Positions 8,144-15,804 are shown, counted from the stretch's first letter. The stretch is 24,279 nucleotides of DNA from Desulfatitalea sp. (GCA_013041835.1 JABDRH010000144.1:1-24279), one strand, 5' to 3'. A program made the numbers and translations. The notes: a model not told the origin generated them from the sequence alone.

Positions 8144-8992
8144 TTATTGCAACAGCTTTGACGGTTTATGATACGACACGACTATTGACGCGATAAATTC
8201 CAGCCACGAACTGATGATACTCCCCGTGAAGCCATCCGGCCTGTCTTTCAGAGCGATTTGGGCCAAAGGGTGTAACAAGCGTATCATGGGGGTGTCCGAT
8301 AAAATTTCTAATGCCTCGAAATCACGAAAACCCGGAAGCGCATTAATATTGATCGATAACGGTTCCCAATTTTTTAATAAAAGAGGAGACAATGATTTAA
8401 AAGCCGCTTCCTTTATTGAAAAAATACAAAGAAGATGACGAAGGTCAAGCCCTTTGTCAGGCCCATGAAGCGCTTCGGCATTTTCTCCGGGGGTGAACAT
8501 GCGGTTTAAAACACAATCATCGCAGTCAGACAGGTGCCGATTCAGATGAATAGTTGACATAAAGTCTATACCCAAGCCTGTAACTTCAGCGGTCTCACAA
8601 GTGGTTTGGCTGCTTTGTATCCGGCGATCAATAACCGCGGCGGCTATGGCGATCCCGGCATCATTGGACTTTGCTATGAGTATATTTCGAATGCCGACCG
8701 CGCCAAGATATGCCTTGTCCGCAGGCGACATTTCCAATACCGGTATGCCGCCTGGCCCTTTTTCTATCTGGATCTGACGGGGATTCAAATGGGTGATTCC
8801 ATTATCTGCAAGCGCATCCATAACGGCTGCCTTGCAGGAAAGAACAGAGGCTTTGAACATCTCAGGATACCAATGCCCCGTATACGTCTTCTGCTCTTTT
8901 ACGGACAACCCGATGACATCGTGATTTGCTCCTGCCCGTATATGGTATGGCCCGCAGACCGCCTTGACGGCCCGTAATCCTATGCCCCCCAA
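8144..8992 (-). CDS. 4'-phosphopantetheinyl transferase with an extra degenerate N-terminal AcpS-like region
   Basis: A 282-aa protein whose C-terminal half has the hallmarks of a 4'-phosphopantetheinyl transferase, the enzyme that moves phosphopantetheine from CoA to a carrier-protein serine. VTGLGID with Asp143 and FSIKEAAFKSLSP with Lys194/Glu195 match the magnesium-binding positions of the AcpS/Sfp superfamily. The first 125 residues look like a second, decayed copy: LSCKAAVMDAL at 51-61 aligns with the KEA helix but lacks the Glu, and QIQIEKGPGGIPVLEM plus IAIAAAVI resemble the end of an AcpS fold. The only start in frame is a weak TTG at 8992 just before a run of six G. A GTG at 9065 with AGGAAGGG upstream, in another frame, may be the true start (see 8985-9065). 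The natural partner is the ACP gene directly upstream. Confidence 0.8.
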   Translation of the reverse strand: MGGIGLRAVKAVCGPYHIRAGANHDVIGLSVKEQKTYTGHWYPEMFKASVLSCKAAVMDALADNGITHLNPRQIQIEKGPGGIPVLEMSPADKAYLGAVGIRNILIAKSNDAGIAIAAAVIDRRIQSSQTTCETAEVTGLGIDFMSTIHLNRHLSDCDDCVLNRMFTPGENAEALHGPDKGLDLRHLLCIFSIKEAAFKSLSPLLLKNWEPLSININALPGFRDFEALEILSDTPMIRLLHPLAQIALKDRPDGFTGSIISSWLEFIASIVVSYHKPSKLLQ

Positions 8993-9065
8993 TATTGAAG
9001 CAAGAGTTTTTGATATGGTGTAAATGAGACAGAAACTTTGACTCTAATTGCCTTATGAATGACAC
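8985..9065 (-). other. possible frameshifted 5' extension of the PPTase gene
   Basis: A GTG at 9065 with the strong ribosome site AGGAAGGG four bases upstream opens a reading frame that runs exactly into a G6 run on the minus strand (8985-8990). One base fewer in the run would join it to the PPTase frame without a stop, adding about 25 residues at the N-terminus. The PPTase frame itself offers only a TTG start with no ribosome site. This points to a one-base insertion, a sequencing error, or slippage at the homopolymer; the extension has no recognisable motif. Confidence 0.45.
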
Positions 9066-9172
9066 TACCCTTCCTGTTGAACTGTCCGGTCAAGACCGTC
9101 TTATTATACACCTGGTTGCCTTATCGCTTCCAATCACCACCCTTTTCCGGGCAGATACCCGGTTTGTTCATG

Positions 9173-9424
9173 TCACTTGTTGGCAAGCAACTCTTTGACC
9201 ATATCCACAACATCCATCAGGGTTTTATTATCCGCCACCCGTGCCATGGTGATTTTGACCTTATACTCATTTTCCAACATCATGTTGATCATAAATACTT
9301 GCAAGGATTTTATTTTCAGATCTTCCACCCATCTTGTTTCCATGGTCAGTGTATTTTTATCACGTTTTAATACCTTGCTTGTCGCATTAAGAACGAATTC
9401 TTCCAGTTGTTTCTGGTCAGCCAT
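9173..9424 (-). CDS. acyl carrier protein
   Basis: An 83-aa acyl carrier protein (PP-binding family), which carries acyl groups as thioesters on phosphopantetheine. The attachment site is Ser40 in DLKIKSLQVF. Helix 1 (LEEFVLNATSKVL), the conserved Leu after the Ser, and the C-terminal DVVDMVKELL helix fit the fold and length. The residue before the attachment Ser is Lys in place of the usual Asp of the DSL motif, which is unusual because that Asp helps recognition by partner enzymes. There is no fatty-acid or polyketide synthase gene in the window; instead the gene sits 37 bp after pta and upstream of a PPTase gene on the same strand. The ATG at 9424 has an AAGG site upstream. Confidence 0.88.
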   Translation of the reverse strand: MADQKQLEEFVLNATSKVLKRDKNTLTMETRWVEDLKIKSLQVFMINMMLENEYKVKITMARVADNKTLMDVVDMVKELLANK

Positions 9425-9461
9425 ATTCTTTTTACCTTGATTCCATTAATTATTTTAAGTT

Positions 9462-10436
9462 CTATACCATTGCTGCGACAATCGTGGCAGCGCCAAGAAT
9501 GTCTTCCACAGTAGCCCCGCGGGACAAATCACTCACAGGCTTTGCAAAACCCTGAAGGATCGGCCCATAGGCAGCCGCATTCGCCAGGCGTTGAACCAAT
9601 TTGTAACCCGCGTTCCCCGCATCAAGATCAGGAAAGATGATAATGTTTGCTTTTCCCTCAAGTGCATTACCTGTTTTTATTTTCCTTTTGGAAACATCCG
9701 GAACAATCGCCGCATCCACCTGCATTTCGCCGTCTACACAAAAGCCCGGTTTGATTTCCTTCACAATTTTAACGGCTTCCATCACCTTTTTTACATCCGG
9801 ATGGGTTGCGCTGCCCCGCGTGGAAAAGGAAACCATTGCCACTCGGGGCTCCCAGCCAAGAAGAGCCTTGACGCTCGAAGCCGTGCTCAGGGCAATGCCG
9901 GCAAGCTGTTCTTTGGTCGGTTGCGGCACAACCGCACAGTCTGCAAAGGCGATCAGTCCGTTTTCACCACCAGGCCAACCGGGTATATCCATTATAAAAA
10001 AACTGGAAGGTGTTTCCACGCTCTCAGCCATACCCACAAACATTTCACTGGATAAAATGACACTCTCGGTTGCATTGACAAAGCCGGCAACCATCCCGTC
10101 CGCTTCCCCCTGTCTTACCATCATGGCGCCGAAATTGAGCGGGTCATCCAGCATATGCGTTACAACTTCCTGGGGATAATCTACACTTTCAGCATAGGAT
10201 TGGGCATAGGTCTCCTTCTTTTCGATATTCTCCGATATATCAACGACAGCAACCCCTGTCGTATCAATACCGTAACCGGCTATGATCTTTTTAGTGCCGA
10301 TCAAAATCGATCTTGCTATCCCCTGCTTGTTTGCGGCAACAGCAGCCTTAACGATTGCTTTTTCGTTTCCTTCAGGAAAAACAACGCGAGGCTGCTTGGT
10401 TTGCGCCCTCTTTTGCATCATCGTCATGACACCCAT
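9462..10436 (-). CDS. pta: phosphate acetyltransferase (short form)
   Basis: A 324-aa phosphotransacetylase that interconverts acetyl-CoA + phosphate and acetyl phosphate + CoA. It is the short single-domain form, without the N-terminal regulatory domains of the E. coli enzyme. Diagnostic blocks are RVVFPEGNEKAIVKAA near the N-terminus, SFSTRGSATHPDVKKV, and the C-terminal NIIIFPDLDAGNAGYKLVQR followed by GPILQGFAKPVSDLSRG. A phosphotransbutyrylase is less likely given these blocks. The ATG at 10436 is preceded by GAGGA. It starts 18 bp after the stop of the upstream esterase and is followed after 37 bp by the ACP gene, so the three are very probably co-transcribed. Confidence 0.95.
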   Translation of the reverse strand: MGVMTMMQKRAQTKQPRVVFPEGNEKAIVKAAVAANKQGIARSILIGTKKIIAGYGIDTTGVAVVDISENIEKKETYAQSYAESVDYPQEVVTHMLDDPLNFGAMMVRQGEADGMVAGFVNATESVILSSEMFVGMAESVETPSSFFIMDIPGWPGGENGLIAFADCAVVPQPTKEQLAGIALSTASSVKALLGWEPRVAMVSFSTRGSATHPDVKKVMEAVKIVKEIKPGFCVDGEMQVDAAIVPDVSKRKIKTGNALEGKANIIIFPDLDAGNAGYKLVQRLANAAAYGPILQGFAKPVSDLSRGATVEDILGAATIVAAMV

Positions 10437-10454
10437 ATCTTTTTTTCCTCTTCA

Positions 10455-11516
10455 TCAGTCAACCGTCCAGGGACGGTGTAAATCGAAACTGAACGCATCC
10501 CCCAATTGATCGCTGATCATGCGATAAAGACGTTCTTTGAGTTCACTTTGCAAGGAAACTAATGTCATGTGGTTATTTCCACCCCATGTATGCAGGTCAC
10601 AAAATACGCCCGCATTCCAGAGACCTTGCGCATAGCGAATACAATCGTCGCGGTCGATATCGTTTTCCATGCTATGAATAAACGTCGGCGGAAGGCCTTT
10701 AAAATCTTCCAAAGCCGCATGACCAGGAACCGCCTCCGGCGCTATCCCAGCCTGGGCTATCTTGTCGCCAAGCCAGGCCTGCCATGTCCGCGCCGCAATT
10801 TCGGCTTTCCATACGCAACATTTCAGCCTGCTTGACGGTGTCATCTGCCTGTCATCAATAATTGGCTCAAGCAAAATTTGCGCCCGGGCCCGGATGCCGT
10901 GTTTTTTTAAGCGATGGGAAAGCGCCGCAGTAAGATGTCCGCCCGTGCTTTCGCCGAACATGACAATACGATCCGAATCAAGACCCAGTTGGTTTGCATT
11001 TTCCAAGGTCCATTTATAGGCGGCATGAAGATCGTCTATATTCGCCGGATACTTGAATTCAGGAGCAAGACGGTAATCAGGACAGACGATGGCGTATTCA
11101 CCGCCAGGGTTTAACCGCATGGCCTCAGCTTCGAACATCTCCGGACTGCCTTGGATAAGACCTCCGCCGAATGTATAAAAGATAGTCGGTACAGGCTTTT
11201 TTGGGGGGCTGTCAGGCGTCCACACCCGCACGCGTACACTGGGCTTCTCCGCATCCAATCCGGGGGCCTGATAATCCACCCAAGCGCCAAAATCTGCATT
11301 CATTTGCTCTGTGGACATCATATCCGTCAATTGCCTGGCCATCTCATGAAGCCTGATATTCATTTCGCGAAGCTCTGGATACGTTTTTTTGGGATCAAGA
11401 AACTCCCATAAGATATCTTCAAGGCCTGTTCCCTCCCATCCTTTCTTTACCAACGGATGCGCCCATTTGGGGTCAGTACGATCAAGAAGTTGATTAATTT
11501 TTTCCGATTTATCCAT
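10455..11516 (-). CDS. alpha/beta hydrolase (HSL-like esterase), first gene of the pta-ackA operon
   Basis: A 353-aa cytoplasmic esterase-like protein of alpha/beta hydrolase fold 3. The nucleophile motif GESTGG has Ser190; YRLAPEFKYPANIDDLHAAY is at about 148-167; Asp286 (SMENDIDRDD) and His316 (GGNNHMTL) are the likely triad partners. The oxyanion-hole motif reads FGGG (116-119) where the family usually has HGGG. The frame is open 60 codons further upstream, but I chose ATG 11516, which has AAGGGG at the right distance and begins a normal N-terminus. It is longer by about 30 residues at the N-terminus and only distantly related to the two other hydrolases of the window. It leads the operon with pta 18 bp downstream. 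Confidence 0.9.
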   Translation of the reverse strand: MDKSEKINQLLDRTDPKWAHPLVKKGWEGTGLEDILWEFLDPKKTYPELREMNIRLHEMARQLTDMMSTEQMNADFGAWVDYQAPGLDAEKPSVRVRVWTPDSPPKKPVPTIFYTFGGGLIQGSPEMFEAEAMRLNPGGEYAIVCPDYRLAPEFKYPANIDDLHAAYKWTLENANQLGLDSDRIVMFGESTGGHLTAALSHRLKKHGIRARAQILLEPIIDDRQMTPSSRLKCCVWKAEIAARTWQAWLGDKIAQAGIAPEAVPGHAALEDFKGLPPTFIHSMENDIDRDDCIRYAQGLWNAGVFCDLHTWGGNNHMTLVSLQSELKERLYRMISDQLGDAFSFDLHRPWTVD

Positions 11517-11561
11517 GTATATACCCCTTAGTGTTAAGTGTTCTGAAATATTTTTATACTC

Positions 11562-11567
11562 ATTATA
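11562..11567 (-). promoter_or_regulatory. candidate -10 box of the esterase-pta-acp-PPTase-ackA-esterase operon
   Basis: A perfect TATAAT on the minus strand lies 46 bp upstream of the ATG at 11516, the first gene of the operon. No convincing -35 hexamer is found at 16-18 bp. A 14-bp perfect palindrome CCAGGCGCGCCTGG (11597-11610) is centred about 40 bp upstream of the box and could be an activator site, but it also falls in the dehydrogenase remnant. Confidence 0.4.
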
Positions 11568-11595
11568 ATGTACTCTGTATCCGAAAATCGAGCTT

Positions 11596-11955
11596 CCCAG
11601 GCGCGCCTGGCATCCCCTGTATATAAAATTGTTTTTCGTCGCGTCCGCAAGCGTCCTCCCTAAAATTAATAATAGTGTTGCAAATGCAAGGGTCATTTTT
11701 GTAATGGCCTCAGTATCATAAACGCCTTGGACCAGAAAAATTGCACCTGAATTTACCTGCTTTTTTCTCCATTGCCGGTGTTGCTCGCAGGCAGATTGTG
11801 CAGAAACGGCATCTGTCCTTCATCCACTGACGATACCGATGGGCGTATGGGGTAAACCGGAAGATATCGCGTTGGGTGTACTGTGTTTTGCCTCTGACCC
11901 GTCCCAGTATGTCACCGGGGGCGAACTGGTCATTGATGGAGGCGATACTGCTTGA
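11596..11955 (+). pseudogene. decayed short-chain dehydrogenase/reductase (SDR) remnant
   Basis: Pieces of an SDR oxidoreductase can be read in order in two plus-strand frames. First comes KLFFVASASVLPKINN followed by ARVIFVMASVS (frame of 11596, ending at TAA 11719), matching the helix and the beta-strand with the catalytic Ser region. Then the frame of 11720 gives RLGPEKLHLNLPAFF and RRQIVQKRHLSF, like the stretch after the YxxxK helix. Finally the first frame returns with IPMGVWGKPEDIALGVL, FASDPSQYVTGGELVIDGG and a TGA at 11953-11955, the classical SDR C-terminus. The YxxxK active-site segment and the whole N-terminal NAD-binding part are missing. The remnant lies between the divergent operon and the envelope cassette, and its upstream end runs into the operon promoter. 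Confidence 0.75.
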
Positions 11956-12019
11956 TGTAAATAGAAGAAAGGAATGTGTCCAACTGATGTCAAAATATAT
12001 TCTGTACACATCCTATCGT

Positions 12020-12044
12020 CAGCATACCAGGATGCCGTTTTTTT
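12020..12044 (+). terminator. weak terminator-like hairpin after the SDR remnant
   Basis: CAGCAT and ATGCCG pair with one mismatch around the loop ACCAGG, followed by seven T residues. It lies 65 bp after the stop of the dehydrogenase remnant, so it may be its relict terminator. The stem is short. Confidence 0.3.
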
Positions 12045-12169
12045 AAAAAAATATAGGTGCAATTTATCCGATCCAAGACGTTTATGTCTACAGAACATGG
12101 CCTGAACTTCATTGCGGTCGGTCATGTTGCCGGACGGTAGAGAAGGCCGTTCATCTGCGAAACCATTAA

Positions 12170-12347
12170 GGAATCGCAATTTAATAAGTTGCCCATTTAG
12201 ACGCGCGGATTTGGCTTGGCTTGGTTCGATCTGAGGGCTCAAAACCGCAGGAATTGCGAGCTATTTTGAGGATTTTGAGACCGAAGATCGGGCCAAGGTA
12301 GCCCGAAGCCGTGATGGATAAAGGGCAACTTATTAAATTGTGATTCC
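12170..12347. mobile_element. 178-bp MITE-like element with 25-bp terminal inverted repeats
   Basis: The ends, 12170-12194 and 12323-12347, are inverted repeats of 25 bp with a single mismatch; the left end begins GGAATCGCAATTTAATAAG. Both ends are flanked by TAA (12167-12169 and 12348-12350), which could be a 3-bp target duplication. The interior has no coding potential and its two halves are partly complementary (for example GGCTTGGCTTGGTTCGATCT against the region 12283-12303), so the RNA could fold into one long hairpin. No transposase is present, so it would be a non-autonomous element. It ends 6 bp before the ribosome site of the Ycf48-like gene. Confidence 0.75.
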
Positions 12348-12365
12348 TAACCTAAAGGAGGAAGC

Positions 12366-13406
12366 TTGGAGGATTGGATAAGACGTTGCTTGGCAATTAC
12401 CCGCATTTTCGCGGTCGGTTTATGTCTGCTCACATTGGGGCAAACAGCCCTAGCCCGGGAAACCAGGCCACAGGATCTTTTTTCGGTCACATTTCCCACA
12501 CCCCGGGACGGGTGGGCGTGCGGACGGTGGGGAACGATTCTGCATACAGAAGATGCCGGGCGCACCTGGCAAAACCAGCAAAGCGGTTCGGATGAAACCC
12601 TGTCATCCATATGTTTTACAGATGCCCGGCACGGCTGGGTTGTCGGTGCCCTGGGAACGATCATGCACACAAAAGACGGAGGACGGACTTGGGAAAAACA
12701 GAAAAGCCCTGTTAATCATTATCTGATGTCGGTTTTTTTTATTGACCCTGAAAAGGGGTGGGCCGTGGGAGAACAGACCCATATTCTGCATACACAAGAT
12801 GGCGGCCAAACCTGGGAAGTTCAGTTTTCAGATACAGAGTATATTCTAAAAAGCGTTTCTTTTTGCGACCCCATGAACGGGTGGGCTGTGGGAGAGTACG
12901 GGTACATATACCACACCGCTGACGGCGGTAAAACCTGGGACCATCAGGCAGGAAATTTTTCCATCAATGAATACGGAGATTTTTCCGGAGAGCCGTATTT
13001 GTTTTCCGTTAAGGCCCTTGATCCGAGTACGGCATGGGCGGTCGGTATCGGAGGCGTAATAAAGCAGACAACAGACGGCGGCGTTACCTGGCAGCGACTT
13101 GAAGCCAACCTGCCGAATTTGCACTTGTTTGGAATTGAAATCGACAATTTGGGCAGGCGAATTCTCATTGCCGCTGACACAGCCATTTTAATGAGCGTTG
13201 ACGGCGGCAAGCATTTTGAAACCGTCCGGACGGAACCGTCGCTTACCAACGGCTGGGTTTACGGAATCGCCAGAATGACCAAGGACCAATTCATCGCTGT
13301 CGGAAACGATGGCTGGATATACAAAAACCATGATGTGTCCAAGACCTCTGTCTGGCAACGCATGACCTACCTGAAAAATTCGCTCAACAGTGAGGAAGAA
13401 GAATAA
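12366..13406 (+). CDS. Ycf48-like beta-propeller protein (exported)
   Basis: A 346-aa exported protein made of repeated propeller blades of the BNR/Ycf48 (photosystem II assembly factor HCF136-like) type. After a signal peptide (about 1-30, ending TALA), the motif GWxxGxxGxIxHTxDGGxTW recurs at about residues 49-68, 90-109, 131-150, 172-191 and 223-242, with two more degenerate blades later (SVDGGKHFE and VGNDGWIYKNHD). In non-photosynthetic bacteria such proteins are often encoded beside RND exporters and DUF1302/DUF1329 genes, as here, and are thought to be periplasmic assembly or scaffold factors. The TTG at 12366 is preceded by GGAGG 4 bases away. Its TAA overlaps the ATG of the RND gene by one base (TAATG), implying coupled translation. 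Confidence 0.88.
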   Translation: MEDWIRRCLAITRIFAVGLCLLTLGQTALARETRPQDLFSVTFPTPRDGWACGRWGTILHTEDAGRTWQNQQSGSDETLSSICFTDARHGWVVGALGTIMHTKDGGRTWEKQKSPVNHYLMSVFFIDPEKGWAVGEQTHILHTQDGGQTWEVQFSDTEYILKSVSFCDPMNGWAVGEYGYIYHTADGGKTWDHQAGNFSINEYGDFSGEPYLFSVKALDPSTAWAVGIGGVIKQTTDGGVTWQRLEANLPNLHLFGIEIDNLGRRILIAADTAILMSVDGGKHFETVRTEPSLTNGWVYGIARMTKDQFIAVGNDGWIYKNHDVSKTSVWQRMTYLKNSLNSEEEE

Positions 13407-15796
13407 TGTCAATGAATATGAATACCGTGCTGGACCGTGTTTGCAGATTCTGCACCCGGCGCCGGGTGGCCGTAATGATGATCACCCTGGCTGTTACGGT
13501 TATTTTTTCCTGCGGTTTGTTCAAAATCAAATCCGATGTCATCCTTTTCGAGCTGTTTCCCTATGATCACCCGTATATGCAGTTGGTCCAGAAGTTCAGC
13601 AAAGTGTTCGGAGGGGGGGGCACCACAGCCGTCATCGCGGTCAGCAGGCGGAACGGGGATATTTTTAATACAAAGACCCTGTCAAAGATCAAAGGGATTG
13701 CAGACGAAATAAATCTTTGGCATGAAGTTTACCGGCAGTTGACGACGTCCATCGCCTCACAGAATTCAAAGGTGACCATTGCCCAGGCATTGGGCGAAAT
13801 CCAGGTCGCACCGCTCATGTGGCCGGATCTTCCCAAAACCGATGAGGAAATTGCAAAATTAAAACATCTTGTTTTTTCCAACAAACTCTACAACGGGGTA
13901 CTTGTTTCCGAAGACGGCGCCGCCGGATTGATCATAGCGGAGTTCAAGGAAGATATTTCCTATGCCCGGGTTCATCAACTTCTGGATGATGTGATCACCC
14001 GATATGGGGATGAAAATACCGATATTCACATTGTCGGCTTTCCCGTACTTATGGGATATGTGGACAGTTTCAAACCTCAAATGAAATTCGTATTCGCCGT
14101 GAGCATCGCTTTGATCATTTTTATCCTCTTGTGTATCTTCCGAAATTTAATCGGCATGTTGTCCCCGCTGATTGTTGGGCTGATAAGCACCATGGTCGGA
14201 ATCGGGTTTGTGGGCTGGATCGGAATCAACTTCAGCCCCCTGATCTATGTGCTTGCATTTCTGGTGGGCGCCAGAATCGTCAGCCATGCGGTCCAGATCA
14301 CCCATCGGTATTTTGAGGAACTGAATGCCGTGGACGGTAATGATAAGCACACGGCCTGCTACAGGACCATGCGAGCCATGATTGTGCCCAATGTAGCGGG
14401 TGTACTCACCGATGCCGCCGGATTTTTAGTCCTGATTTTCGCCAAAATCATTTTAATGCAGCATATTGCCGTCATCATGACCTTCTGGATGTTGAGTATT
14501 GCTTTTTCAGCAATATTAACACCGATTATCTGCACCTTTATTCCTGCGGGGGAAAAGACCATTAAGGCGTTGGCAGAAAACAAGAAAAAGGTGGGATTTT
14601 TGGACAAAGCCATCCTAGGGGCAGCACAATGGTCCATCGGCCGCGGGCGTTTCACTCTATCAGCCATTCTGGTGGTTTTGTGCGTGGTGTTCACGTTCCA
14701 AGCCACCAAGCTCAAAACCGGCGACGCAACACCAGGATCACCGCTGTTGTGGCCGGATCACAAGTATAACCTGGACCAGCAGTTCATCAATGAACGGTTC
14801 AAAGCGTCTTCCGAGGCTTTCACACTGTACTTCGACGGCAAGCCAGAATCCATTTATGACTCTGAAATGAACATGCTTTTACAGAAATTCGACAACCACA
14901 TGGCGGCAGCGCTTCCGGATATCTACAAGTTCTCATCCAGCGCCGTTAATATTTGCAAACAGATGAACCTGGTTTACCACGACGGGGATTATATATGGAA
15001 TGAAATGCCCAGAGAGCAGAACAAACTAACCGGCGTCATCGGCCAGGTTAAAAATCAGATGGGCGGAGGAACGATGAACCGCTTCTGGGATGATGATCTG
15101 TCCAAGACCCAGATCACCCTGTTTTTTGCCGATCATACGGCCGACAACGTGAAACGGATCTATGAGGCGGCAAAAGCGTTTTTCAAAGACCATCCGGCAA
15201 AAATCGAATCAGGTGTTTTCCGGATGGCCGGCGGAGGCATCGGTCTTGAAATCGCGCTCAACGAAGAGATGAAACAGGCCCATGCGTTTATCGACACCAC
15301 GGTATTGATCACCATTTTCATCATGTGCTCCCTGTGTTTCCGGTCCTTTGTCGCAGGGCTTATGCTGGCACTTCCGTTGATGATCGCCAATTTAGGGGCC
15401 TTTGCCTACATGGCGACCATGGACATCGGGATCAGTGTGAATACGCTGCCGATCGCAGCCGTGGGCGTGGGTGTGGGCGTAGATTTCGCCATTTACTTAT
15501 ACAGCCGTGTTGTGGAGGAGTATACGCCGGAACGAGGCTGGGCCGAAAGCATCATGGCATCGGTCCGCACCTGTGGAAAAGCCATTGTTTTTACAGGCAC
15601 CGCCCTGATTTTGCCCATTCTTCCCTGGTATTTTATTTCCGCTCTCAAATTTCAGGCCCAGATGGGATTTTTTCTGTCAATGCTGCTGCTGGTCAACGTG
15701 GTTCTCGCCTTAACGCTTCACCCACTGCTGATTTATCTGATCAAGCCTCGATTTATCCAAAAAGGCAACCACAGGATCTCTGGGGTGGGTGCATAA
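13406..15796 (+). CDS. RND/MMPL-superfamily exporter
   Basis: A 796-aa inner-membrane transporter of the RND superfamily (COG1033/MMPL-like), expected to move a hydrophobic molecule with proton energy. It has the two-repeat layout of the family: TM1 at about 20-40, a periplasmic domain to about 220, a block of five helices at about 225-390, a linker and TM7 at about 415-435, a second periplasmic domain to about 630, and five more helices at about 635-780. The motif VGVGVDFAIYLYSRVVEEYT in the second helix block carries the membrane Asp typical of proton relay. At about 800 residues it is shorter than drug-type AcrB pumps (about 1040) and fits the lipid/hydrophobic-compound branch. It is coupled to the Ycf48-like gene; the outer-membrane DUF1302 gene follows after 127 bp. 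Confidence 0.92.
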   Translation: MSMNMNTVLDRVCRFCTRRRVAVMMITLAVTVIFSCGLFKIKSDVILFELFPYDHPYMQLVQKFSKVFGGGGTTAVIAVSRRNGDIFNTKTLSKIKGIADEINLWHEVYRQLTTSIASQNSKVTIAQALGEIQVAPLMWPDLPKTDEEIAKLKHLVFSNKLYNGVLVSEDGAAGLIIAEFKEDISYARVHQLLDDVITRYGDENTDIHIVGFPVLMGYVDSFKPQMKFVFAVSIALIIFILLCIFRNLIGMLSPLIVGLISTMVGIGFVGWIGINFSPLIYVLAFLVGARIVSHAVQITHRYFEELNAVDGNDKHTACYRTMRAMIVPNVAGVLTDAAGFLVLIFAKIILMQHIAVIMTFWMLSIAFSAILTPIICTFIPAGEKTIKALAENKKKVGFLDKAILGAAQWSIGRGRFTLSAILVVLCVVFTFQATKLKTGDATPGSPLLWPDHKYNLDQQFINERFKASSEAFTLYFDGKPESIYDSEMNMLLQKFDNHMAAALPDIYKFSSSAVNICKQMNLVYHDGDYIWNEMPREQNKLTGVIGQVKNQMGGGTMNRFWDDDLSKTQITLFFADHTADNVKRIYEAAKAFFKDHPAKIESGVFRMAGGGIGLEIALNEEMKQAHAFIDTTVLITIFIMCSLCFRSFVAGLMLALPLMIANLGAFAYMATMDIGISVNTLPIAAVGVGVGVDFAIYLYSRVVEEYTPERGWAESIMASVRTCGKAIVFTGTALILPILPWYFISALKFQAQMGFFLSMLLLVNVVLALTLHPLLIYLIKPRFIQKGNHRISGVGA

Positions 15797-15804
15797 CATA
15801 TCAA

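Noticed and set aside
9147..9162. Hairpin CCGGG-CAGATA-CCCGG just after the ACP gene as a terminator
   Set aside because: The stem is only 5 bp and no T-tract follows on the minus strand; transcription probably continues to the PPTase gene.
9591..10179. Long plus-strand open frames opposite pta
   Set aside because: They are antisense shadows of the strongly identified pta gene and show no family motif or ribosome site.
11517..11696. 60-codon N-terminal extension of the first operon esterase, with a hydrophobic start that could be read as a signal peptide
   Set aside because: ATG 11516 has a good AAGGGG site, the extension overlaps the promoter-like TATAAT and the SDR relic on the other strand, and it does not look like an esterase N-terminus.
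12050..12169. Possible further gene remnant (GLNFIAVGHVAGR readable on the plus strand)
   Set aside because: The readable stretch is too short to assign to a family and has stops on both sides.
11820..12242. 140-codon minus-strand frame across the SDR relic and MITE end
   Set aside because: It runs through the left terminal repeat of the MITE-like element and antisense to the SDR relic, and has no recognisable motif or ribosome site.
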